Shown: positions 55,620-64,000 of the stretch, in pieces
Layout of the letters: the number at the start of each line of letters is the position of its first letter
Position numbering within the stretch: the stretch's first letter is position 1
NCBI RefSeq assembly: GCF_018873765.1
Contig: NC_057923.1
Location: 20,555,913 to 20,619,912 of the forward strand
Direction: 5' to 3'
Length of the DNA: 64,000 nt
Source of the DNA: Telopea speciosissima
Taxonomy: Eukaryota > Streptophyta > Magnoliopsida > Proteales > Proteaceae
Program-made: the position numbers and the translations under genes
The notes under the pieces: model-generated
What the model saw: only the letters and a program-made list of their open reading frames with translations
What the model was told of the DNA's origin: nothing
Databases searched by the model: none

Positions 55620-57805
55620 ATGTCAGTTGGTAGTAGTCCTATGGGCGAGCTGTTCGCCAAGGTGACAGAGGGCGTGAGTTCGAGCCGAGAGCTCCCCGCT
55701 CGTTCTCTCACCATAGACCTGTTGGGCTCGACCTCGGATGAGCCCGATGTAGTGGAGCTTCGTTAGGCCGAGGTGGCCGAGCCTCCGTTACTCTTGGAGT
55801 TTGACCACGCGGCCCACCCAATTGCCGCAGATCGAGCCGAGAACTCTGGGTCGTCCTCATCCGATGAGGAATCAAGTGAGGGAGATTCGTCCGAGGTGGG
55901 GGTTGGCTCGGTCAGCTCGTCTGCTGACGCCCCTGAGCCCGAGGAAGGTAGTGTCGGCACCGTTCCTAGCACGATCACGGAGGCCGACCTCGACTATCTG
56001 AGGACGACCTATGCCATCCCCGAGGACATTCAGCTCCGAGTTCCTAACCCCGGGGAGATGGCCTGCTTCATCAGGCCCGGCGAGGTGGCTCCCCGTTCTC
56101 GGCCTAGTGGACCAGATCTTGGACCATTTCCACCTGTCTCCTGGTCAGTTGGTGCCGAACTCTTGGCTGGCCGTCTACGGCTTCTATGCCTTATTCTGCG
56201 AGATGGGCCGAGGTGCGAGCGTGGCGCTTTTCTCTCGGCTCTTCTTCTTGAAGAAGTCTCCCGAGAAGGGGTGGTACTATTTCTGCCGCCGATCGGGGAA
56301 GAGTGCGGCTCTGGGCGGCCACAAATTTCTGGTCGGCATGCCGACCTTTAATAAGTATTGGAAGCCTCGTTTTTTCTTCGCTTCCATTCCCAACAGCTCT
56401 CTCCGAACCGAGTGGAAGGAGATGAACTTGAATTACGTCAATAGGGTCCTACCCCTGACCGAGAACGAGATGACCTCGCTCGACCTGATCCTCCAGCGTT
56501 CGCCCTTCGATGTTCTCCAGCTTCAGGACGAGGGGTTTCTTCAGAGGTGGCATATGACCCCTGGTAGGAGCCCGACCCAAGCCCGTCTCTGTGGTCCGAG
56601 CTGACCCCTTTACTTAGTCTTCTTTTCTGTTTCTACTTATTTTTTATGTTCTCGATTTCTCTTGCAGTGGTTAGCCACATTCCCCCTATGGATACAACTC
56701 GGCTAAGGGCCGAGACCCTTGCAGATCGAAGGAAGAAGAATATTGAGAAGAAGTCTCGGGGCGAGTCTTCCAAGGCCCCCAAGGGCAAGGCCGTGATGCC
56801 GGGACCGTCGGACGCTGTGGTCGGCCTTGAGGCCGAGAAGAATACGGGCCCAGCGGGGTCCCCGAGGAAGGGGAAAGGCCGAAAAGGCGAGAGGAGCCCG
56901 CCGAGAGACATCAAACGTCAGAAGCTCTCGGTCAATCTGACGAGTGGTGGTCTTCCGCCCGTGGCTTCACCCACCAACATCTCCCGATACGTCTTGGGGA
57001 GGGCCTTGGCCAGCAACGTTCCTGTGAGGCCGACCTGACGCCTCTTCCCAGGGGACTCGGCATTGACGTCGGCCGCACACGCCAAAGAATGGCTGGATGC
57101 AGGTCGGCTTCCAACCGACAAGGAGAAGCTCGAGGCGCTGTCTGACCCCGAGCTCCTCTCCACTCTGTTCCAAGATTTCAACATGGTAAGTTTCCTGGTC
57201 GACTTTTGTGATTAGATATGATCTGTGTAGTCTGTCTTGATTTTTGTTCTCATGATCTTTTGTAGGGATTCGCCAAGGCAGTGGAGACCATGCTTCGCTT
57301 TGAGCGGCTCCTGACTGAGAACCATTCCTTGGGCGTCCAATGTAAGAAGGCCTATTAGGATGCCCAGGATGCCGTTCAGAGGCGTCGAGAGACCCAAGAG
57401 AAGCTCACTGCTGTCGAGGCCGAAGTGGAGAGCTCTTAGGCCGAGGTGATCAGGCAGAGAGAGAAGGTCCGGGCTCTGCAGGTTCAGCTTGTCGAGGTGA
57501 GGGAGAAGGCCAAGGAAGATCTGGCTGCGGCTCGGGTCGAGGCGGTCAGAGACTATCTCCAATCGGAGGAGTATGCTGATGTGTACCATGAGATCAGGAA
57601 GCCTCCCTACGCCGAAGGTTTCGAGGCAGGTCGAGCTGAGCTTTTGGCCGAGATCAAGGCGACGTACCCTGATCTCAATCTCTCCCGGTTTGATGATGAC
57701 GCGACTACCTTCGCCTGGGAGTTGGGAGATGAGGAGGGAGCCGAGGTCACCCAGGCTTTGCCCTTTGAGGAGCCTACTCGGAGTCTTCTGACGAGACGGG
57801 TGTGA
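55620..57805 (+). pseudogene. Antisense three-exon gene of element B (PF04195-like), decayed
   Basis: Exon 1 (55620-56563): MSVGSSPMGELFAKVTEG, an acidic Ser-rich stretch, then a domain with DQILDHFHLSPGQLVPNSWL, FLKKSPEKGWYYF, FNKYWKPRFFF and SPFDVLQLQDEGFLQRW. It resembles PF04195 by eye. Intron A 56564-56667 (GTAGGA...GCAG, phase 1). Exon 2 (56668-57185) is Lys-rich, with RKKNIEKKS and KGKGRKGER, possible nuclear signals. Intron B 57186-57265 (GTAAGT...GTAG, phase 0). Exon 3 (57266-57805) is a coiled coil, then YADVYHEIRKPPYAEGFEAG and an acidic end. Stops at 55764, 57036, 57356 and 57437 and a frameshift near 56090 disable it. Exon layout matches the copy in element A. Confidence 0.78.
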
Positions 57806-57839
57806 GGACGCGGCTCGGCCCTACGCCAGCCACCATTTT

Positions 57840-58295
57840 GCTGTAAGTTTCTCTCTGTGCGGACCGGAACTGGAGGGGGCGCGGCCAGTGGTTGGCCCAT
57901 CAGCCTGCCTCGGGCCATCTGGTTCATGAAGGTGCACAGCATCTCGTTGGTGTGGAGCATCTGCAACTGCAAGTCCATAACCTGTTGATTATTTGCCGGG
58001 GCTTCGGGGTCCAAATTCTTCGGCAAGGGTGGCGGTGCTGGTAGGCCCATCCCGTCGAAGCTTGGCTCGGCCTGTATCCGGCCAGCCGCGGCCGTGGTTA
58101 GCACCACTCCCCCATTCCCACCCTCCGGTGGGGGAATGGTGCCCGTAATGGGCTGCGCACCCCCTGCCCGAGGGGGTCTTCTGTTTATCCCCTGCCGAGA
58201 GGCTTCGGGGTGCGGTGATCGCCTCGTCTGCCCAACGGTTGCGGCTCGTCCTTTCGGGAAGTCGAGCCATGCTGCCCTGACCTCGTGTGCACCAT
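57840..58295 (-). pseudogene. gag N-terminal fragment of element B
   Basis: Starts MVHTRSGQHGSTSRKDEP at 58295, about 50 bp after the primer site, then shifts frame. The readable rest has a Pro/Gly-rich stretch and VMDLQLQMLHTNEMLCTFMN, a helix typical of plant gypsy gag N-termini. It ends where the antisense gene's 3' end begins. No capsid core or zinc knuckle is present. Confidence 0.65.
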
Positions 58296-58344
58296 TATTA
58301 TTGCTCTTGGAATTGGTAGAAACGACGATGCTTGCTGATGTCGT

Positions 58345-58365
58345 TCCCACAGACGGCGCCAAATC
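58345..58365 (-). promoter_or_regulatory. Primer-binding site of element B (tRNA-Asp type)
   Basis: ATTTGGCGCCGTCTGTGGGA on the minus strand lies directly after the LTR end CGCAACAG. It is a standard plant gypsy primer site. Confidence 0.88.
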
Positions 58366-59078
58366 TGTTGCGTGTGAAAACCTCCGATGCTTGGTTCGCC
58401 CACGGATGAGCCTGCAAAAACCAAGCGATGAGCACAAGAGAACCGGTGTGGCTCCGGCCTAGGACTCTCCGATGCTCAAGTCAGGTCTCCAATGCAACAG
58501 CGTAACTGCGTGGTAAAAAACCAGATCATCAATGGTGTTCCATACCTGGGTATTTATAGAGTGAGGAGGAGATGAGGCGGTTGGGAGAGTCCTAATATGG
58601 TAGGAGTCCTTCTTTCGGAAGCTTCTCCCGCATAGAGCGGAGTGGAGAGCTATTTTCGGGGTCGGACTCTTATTAAGGTAAGAGTCCATGTAGAGTGCGA
58701 TTCCGTGTTGCGCTGGGATCGTGGCTCGATCCTTATCCGGTGATTCTCGGGATGCGCTGACGTGGCCCGGAGATCCACGGTGGGGTGCTATGGCGGCTTC
58801 AGTGGAGGAGGGCTCGGCCTCGGAGGTCGGCCCAGGGGGTCGGCAGAGGAGGTCGGCCCGAGAGGTTGGTCTCGGCCACAAGATCGGCTAGGAGTCTACG
58901 GCTGACCTGTATGAGCTCGGCTTCATCCACCGACTAGCTCGCTCGAATCTGGCTCTGTCATGTGACTTATCGGAGATGGGGTCGGCCCGGTCATTTGCTC
59001 GCCCAACTCGGTTCTCGGACTGAGGTCGGGTCGGCCATGTGGCAGCCTCTGATAGGTGGGGTGTTTTATGCCTCATCA
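58366..59078 (-). repeat. 5' LTR of element B
   Basis: 713 bp, nearly identical to 54332-55045 with scattered changes. TATA box (minus) at 58551-58558. The close match suggests a younger insertion than the Athila-like element. Confidence 0.93.
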
Positions 59079-59083
59079 GGTTC

Positions 59084-60965
59084 AACTCTTGTTTGAGTTG
59101 GAAGAGTCGTGCTTCTTCTGTTTATAAAGAAGCTGAAAATGGTCCTTGTTTGGTTTTAGTTCTGGAATAAAATCCCGAGTATTATCTTGGTTCAATTGAA
59201 CTGCTTTCTCAATTTGAAAGAAAAGCATTGATTAGTGCTTGTTCACAAAGTGCACTGTCTACGGGAAGTGAAGGCAGAATGATTGTGACTTAACCAGTCT
59301 TGGTGGTGCCTTCAAGAAGTCCCAGCCCACATGTAGTGCTGGTGGTGGCAACGAAGAGGTAGTTCAGGCGAATGGCCAGGTTGAGTGAGGTCTCCTTGTG
59401 ACACAGTAAAAGTAAGGTGGGCTAGATATCGTTCTAGCACAAACGACCTTGAATCCACAAGATAGAAGAAAGGGATAAAAATGTCAAATTTCCAATAGAT
59501 TTCAAAATGAATTTACAGCTCCAGATGAGGCCTTATATAAAGGCGAATACAATTCAAAATTCAAAAAGAGTACCTATAATTCAAAATTCAAAAATTGCAC
59601 CAAAATTCAAATTTCAAACTTCGGCGGGCCTTTTCACCTTAGAAACGCACCCGGATGGCCAAAAAAGGACATAGTCACCCCCAAAGACGGTGAGTCAGAG
59701 CTCCTCGAGATCTTCAATTTGATATATTATGGGACCCAACTTGTTTACTACCTCCGCCCATTCCGGGTGGATTTTTTCTGTTGGTCCAACCGGCTCAAGT
59801 ACTCTTTTGAAATATTCTCTACATCACCTTGTGGGAAAGTCCCGGCGGCCAGGAGGGGGAAAGAGAATAGGCGGGCGAGAGAACAAGAGAAGTGAGGGTC
59901 AAAATGTAAAAAAATGAGAAAAGTTCCCCGCATGCGATGTAGGGGCCACACCCAGATACATTGGGGGTGGAAATGACCGTCCTACCCCCATAATGGTGGA
60001 ATTTTTGCCCCCCAATGTGCCAGTGCACGCGCGTGGCCCCTGCGCTCCCATGTAGAGAATAGTTCCCAAAAAAAAAACATATATTGAGGGAGTGGCACTA
60101 TTTTGGATAGTTTTGTAGTACCTTTCTTTTTCTTTTTTTTGTATAAATATGTTGAAATAAAAATGCGTGGGTAGTTTGGTAAAATAAAACTCATTTATAG
60201 ATAATCTTGTAATTTTCCCATGAAATTATGGATAAATGTTCCTTATGTGATCATTTAAGATGGAGTCTCTTTAAGGGGCACACATTTTTTGTCACGTGGC
60301 CCATTGAAAATTTTAGGAATGGTTTAAGTCGCTTCTATCAAATTAAAATCTAATTATATAGTAATCAAGGGTGTCAATGTGTACCGAGTATCGTATATCA
60401 ATACCACTTTTTATATCGAATTATCTATACCAAAACATACTGAATAAATTCGGTATAATATTGATATGAGATACATGTACCAAATCGATAGTTAATACAA
60501 TATTGATATGGGGTATATGTGCATTATATCATACCGAAACCAGAGTGGTATCCCAAAACTGTACCGATTGATCCTTGTATACCCTCATGTAATTCTGTAG
60601 TAATTTTCTATATATCTAACATCTATGCATCTCCTCGTAGTCATGCATCCTCTTAGTGGTTTGACAAACTTTTGAATGTTTTATTTATCTCATTTATCTC
60701 ATGGGCTTAAATTTGACATGCGAACATGACGTCAGGGTTCTACCCTCTTGTCTTTATTTATAAAATTTCAATTCCATTAAATGACCATGTCTTTCACTCC
60801 CCTTCACACTATTGAAGCTTATAGATCGAGAAAGAAATTACTTTCTCTGATTCAATGAAATTCAACATGAAAAATACCAAAGGGGAGTGAATGCTTTCTT
60901 TTTTTGGAATTTTGAATATGAACCCACCTCATCCAATCTGATATTTCTATCAAGCATTTAAGGGA
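59084..60965. other. Intergenic DNA, no gene
   Basis: At 59560-59600 the word AATTCAAAATTCAAAAA is repeated. At 60370 AAGGGTGTCAATGTGTACCG looks like a hAT end (compare 21776), but no partner end is seen. Between 60400 and 60550 there are many GGTAT/ATACC palindromic words. Confidence 0.5.
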
Positions 60966-61133
60966 GGCTTTGAGCTCCTCTATAGCATGACAGGGAGTGT
61001 AACGCATCATCCGACGGCCTGCAATGTTCAACTATGCAGTCCAAACTCAAATGGGGTGTTGGGCTGTATGCCCAAGCACTGTGAGCCGTTGAATGTACGC
61101 TACACTCCCTGCCGCTACAGAGGACCCAAATCC
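60966..61133. mobile_element. Foldback MITE, GGATCC-ended family, member 4
   Basis: 168 bp. The left end is GGCTTTGAGCTCCTCTATAGC; the right end on the minus strand is GGATTTGGGTCCTCTGTAGC. Arms continue as CAGGGAGTGTA(A/G)CG. It has a perfect 9-bp target duplication TTTAAGGGA (60957-60965 and 61134-61142). It lies 220 bp before the ATG of thioesterase gene B, in its probable promoter. Confidence 0.9.
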
Positions 61134-61352
61134 TTTAAGGGAGGACTTCCCACCCACCTAACCCTTAGATTTGACAATAGTTATATTACTCTCAAACAGT
61201 CAAACGGCAAGGATCACGCAACTATATGGCAGTATTGAAAATTTACTTCTCTACAATTTCCTGACCTCCTTGGGTGGGCGGAGACCAGAGTGGGAAATAT
61301 GAGAGAGAGAGAGAGATAAATAAGTAGTGGGTGGAGGAAGAAGCAATAAAGA

Positions 61353-63451
61353 ATGCGTGGGAGGGAGTGGATCCGAAGGATGGGAAACGAAGCGATGTTC
61401 ATTGAAGAAGGGAAGAAATGGGTAAAAGTACTTGAGCAGAGATGCTTCGTCAATGAAGATAACCTTCAATCCCTGTCGCTTAACGGTATCCAGATCGTAC
61501 ATGCCCAGAAGGATTCCATACTCTTCAATCAAATCCTTCCCAAAGAATTAGCTGTAATCATCTCACCTTAATTTTTTTTCTTCTTCTTCTTTCCCACTAT
61601 AATTTTTGATTCATTTTTGTTGGTGCATCGGTGGTGGGGGGGGGGGGGGGGTTGTTTCATGCAGGATAGAACAGGGAATTGCCATGTGGGAGCGATAGCT
61701 GCTATAATCGATGCAGTTGGGGCGACAGCTATAGCGATTTACACAGGAATGGGCCTCAAAGTCTCTGTTGATTTCTCCATTTCCTACTTCTCAACTGTTA
61801 AGATCCAGGTTTCTTCCTTCTTCCATTTCAACTTCCAAATTCTATTTTCCGTCATTCATTTTCATTGGCTGATGATATGATCATTGGTAAGTGCCTAATG
61901 GGGTCCACTCTAGTGTACGTGTACTAATATGGAATAGATTAAAGTGTTTGATTTAACGTGTTTCATCGCGTATCAATCAAATACCTAACAAGCATCCATT
62001 TGAATTTCATAGAAGAGTGGGGCCCATTTCTTAGAATGGTGGGTCTAAAATTTGGAAAAAATAAAATTTCTTTGTTACAAGACTGGCAATCAAGAAAATG
62101 AAATAATTCTGTCCCTGGGTTTTAGATAGGTACTCATACATGGTTCCTAATTCTGAACGAAAACGAAATTTTGGAATGTTCTTGCTACCCCTGTGGCAGC
62201 CAAGGAAATGTGACCTTAAAAGGTACTTTGGAAAATACTAAAATCTAGGAAGATATTTATGAATCCAAAGGGGAAGTGAATTATTCCAATTCCTTGGCTG
62301 TCAGTGGGGGTAGCAGGAATGTAGGAACATTCTTCGAATCCGGATCAGCTACCCACATGGGGACGGGTGGGGACAGATCTGACCCCTCCATGGGTAGTGG
62401 GTCCCACACCCTAGAGGTGGGTCCCACACCCCCATGGAGGGTTCAGATCTGTTCCCACCCGTCCCTATGTGGGTAAGAGATCCAAACTCCATTCTTGCTA
62501 CCTGGAGCAAGGAAAAATTTTCCCCTAATTCAGGGATCGGTCAGCCATAAATCGATTTCCATGGATCCGCTCCCGTATAGATTAGGATCAGTATGTTATG
62601 TAATCTTGGATAGGATTGGCCGTTATTAGCTGGATCAGTTTGGACCGGTATCAGTCAATATCAATAATAATAATATTAAAAAAAAAAAAAAAATTAAAAA
62701 CAAGATCTTAGCTCTTGATCATTAACCATTAAGACACAAAACCTAACAAACAAATCAATAACATAACTAGCTTCAATGTTATGTACAATAGTTCCACATC
62801 GGTCTTGTAAGGGTTTGGATGTGGTCATATATTGTATTGGGTTCCCTCCCCTTATAGACCAGTTTGAGGGTGAGTTCTTCCAATCGTAACATTCAATGAC
62901 TCTTAATCTTGCCCATAAAATGGTGAAATAGCCCCTTAGATGGATTGCCCTATAAAAAACAGTAGGAAACCCTCATATTTTTACGGATTTGGGACTCCCA
63001 GGTCGCTGAATCGATGCCATATTGCACTATAGGTTCACGTCCTATCCGGATCGGATCTCCTGATCCTGCCGGGTTACCTGATCCATCAACCGCTATCTAT
63101 ATGAACCGGTTCAATATTAATTATATCTCATGACCAGTCACGATCGATACCAATCGGATCCGACCGATCCAATCTGAGATTACGAACCAAGTACCCATAA
63201 CTCAATGCTCTAGTAGGACACCAAGGTTTCTCACCTGGATTATTTAAATAAAAACTTGAATAAATTTCTGTATATAAGTGCAGGAAGAGGTGGAGATTGA
63301 AGCTAAGGTGGTAGCAAACAAAGGAAAGCTCTCATTGACGACGGTGGAGTTTAGGAGGAAGAAGGATGGAGTGTTAGTTGCTTTGGGTAAGCAATGGATG
63401 TCTCAAGTCAATGTTATTCCAGGTTTTCAAGCTCACCGAACTAGGCTTTGA
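61353..63451 (+). CDS. Hotdog-fold acyl-CoA thioesterase family protein (ACOT13-like), gene B
   Basis: Exons 61353-61553, 61665-61808 and 63284-63451 give 170 residues from the first ATG. A second in-frame ATG at 61380 (MGNEAMFIEEGKKW) would give 161 and resembles the start of gene A better. Introns are GT-AG, phase 0, in the same places as gene A. Exon 2 has GNCHVGAIAAIIDAVGATA with H74 and D83 of the hotdog catalytic segment. Exon 3 begins EEVEIEAKVV and includes VEFRRKKDGVLVALGKQW. No stop or frameshift is seen. The sequence is clearly homologous to gene A but well diverged, so the duplication is not recent. Intron 2 is 1.5 kb and carries nested MITEs. A G run of about 18 lies in intron 1 near 61634-61651. 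Confidence 0.87.
62172..62520. mobile_element. Foldback element interrupted by a MITE
   Basis: TGTTCTTGCTACCCCTGTGG and CAGCCAAGG at 62178-62208 face their inverse CCTTGGCTGTCAGTGGGGG, GGTAGCAGGAATGT at 62292-62322. A further ATTCTTGCTACC at 62491 continues the broken outer arm after the inserted MITE. Outer limits are uncertain. Confidence 0.6.
62336..62489. mobile_element. Foldback MITE, GGATCC-ended family, member 5, nested
   Basis: 154 bp near-palindrome. The left end is GAATCCGGATCAGCTACCCA; the right end on the minus strand is GAGTTTGGATCTCTTACCCA. Arms continue as CACATGGGGACGGGTGGG and GACAGATCTGA. The flanks CATTCTTC (62328-62335) and CATTCTTG (62490-62497) match at 7 of 8. It sits inside another foldback element, in intron 2 of thioesterase gene B. 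Confidence 0.82.
62521..63283. other. Rest of intron 2 of thioesterase gene B
   Basis: Non-coding, with many GGATC, GATCGG and ACCGGT words (62570-62660 and 63030-63175) that form loose inverted repeats. The 3' splice site is at 63283. Confidence 0.55.
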
Positions 63452-64000
63452 TTTCCATCCAAAATTATCCATTTACTTATAATGGACAGCCTCAATATCT
63501 TCTTTGTGATTCAAATTCTGAAAATTTTATTCACTTTAGATCTTCGTTTTCTTTTGTTTCCCAAAAAATATTGTTAGATTTTTCTCTTTTTATTTTGCTC
63601 CCTTTTTAAAAAAAATAAATAAAGTGAATTTTATTTTAATTTTGGGAAAGAGATTGTTGTCTGTAGCATTTGCCCCAACATGAGGGTCAATAAGAATGTG
63701 TGTACACAGAGGCATCAACATAAATGTAATTATTATTTTGTAAGGGTAAGTTGGTACTTTTATGCACTTTTATGTCTAGACACATGAACCTTACACATAA
63801 ATCAATCAATCGATAAATGCAAAAAATTCTGTCTACAACATATTTAGTAAAGCAAGAATGTAATTAACAACAAAGCTAAAGCAGCACTGTCATTGGAACC
63901 ATGGTTGGAAAAATCGAATCAAACTCGGCTGAATCGGGTAATCTTGATTCTGATTAATGTTGATTCTAAAAAGTCGTTTTTGGAATGATCATGAATGTAC
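63452..64000. other. 3' flank of thioesterase gene B
   Basis: AT-rich sequence. No further gene is recognised before the window ends. Confidence 0.5.

Larger units (their letters stand above)
54332..59078 (-). mobile_element. Non-autonomous Tat-type LTR retrotransposon B
   Basis: 4747 bp with a perfect 5-bp target duplication GGTTC (54327-54331 and 59079-59083). The primer site and polypurine tract show it is oriented minus: 5' LTR 59078-58366, PBS, a gag N-terminal piece, then directly the 3' end of an opposite-strand gene, that gene, the polypurine tract (GGGGGGGCCTG, 55046-55056), and 3' LTR 55045-54332. The rest of gag and all of pol are missing. LTR motifs tie it to element A. It resembles a LARD-like derivative in which the antisense gene is kept while pol is lost. 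Confidence 0.92.

Noticed and set aside
57607-58437. 276-codon minus-strand frame taken as one gag protein
   Set aside because: Only the part upstream of about 57840 resembles gag; the rest is the reverse of the antisense gene's last exon.
1-64000. Search for tRNA and rRNA genes
   Set aside because: Only tRNA-derived SINE heads were seen; none keeps a full tRNA fold.

Overview
This window is nuclear DNA of a flowering plant. The evidence is spliced GT-AG genes of plant type (arginase, two hotdog thioesterases, a decayed AAE13-type acyl-CoA synthetase), abundant plant LTR retrotransposons with tRNA-Asp primer sites, three Au-type SINEs, a plant LINE, MULE and hAT elements, and a nuclear copy of chloroplast rps2. 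I cannot name the species; nothing points to a grass.

Layout. 1-5208: 3' part of a Ty3/gypsy Tat-type element (element A): integrase tail, 33-bp tandem array, a decayed three-exon gene on the opposite strand, minisatellites, polypurine tract, 3' LTR. 5209-8354: intergenic DNA with a threefold foldback repeat. 8355-19019: a complete but decayed Athila-like element with both LTRs and a nearly matching 5-bp target duplication. 19020-23100: a dense cluster of small elements (SINE, two foldback MITEs, a 1.3-kb Mutator-type element, a hAT element). 23400-31182: remains of an AAE13-like gene that has lost its central exons. 32076-32839: intact thioesterase gene A. 35590-41050: minus-strand Ty1/copia element, truncated at its 3' end and split by a solo LTR. 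41825-42133: plastid rps2 fragment. 43098-52850: intact arginase gene of 338 codons in six coding exons; intron 2 holds a 1.9-kb LINE with only ORF1, and a SINE. 54332-59078: a complete non-autonomous Tat-type element (element B) carrying the same opposite-strand gene as element A. 61353-63451: thioesterase gene B, with nested MITEs in intron 2.

The functional genes appear to be arginase (mitochondrial arginine breakdown to ornithine and urea) and the two acyl-CoA thioesterase-like proteins. They look like islands in repeat-rich DNA. The two thioesterase genes share exon structure and are probably duplicates about 29 kb apart.

The most interesting signal is the antisense gene in elements A and B. 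Both copies encode an acidic or Ser-rich N-terminus, a domain resembling Pfam 'putative gypsy type transposon' (PF04195), a basic linker and a coiled coil. Both are cut by two short introns at matching places and phases (phase 1, then phase 0), and copy B has a TATA box upstream. A second signal is a family of 150-190 bp foldback elements with related ends (about GGRTTTGGATCCTCT) and 9-bp target duplications; one member ends the damaged AAE13 exon.
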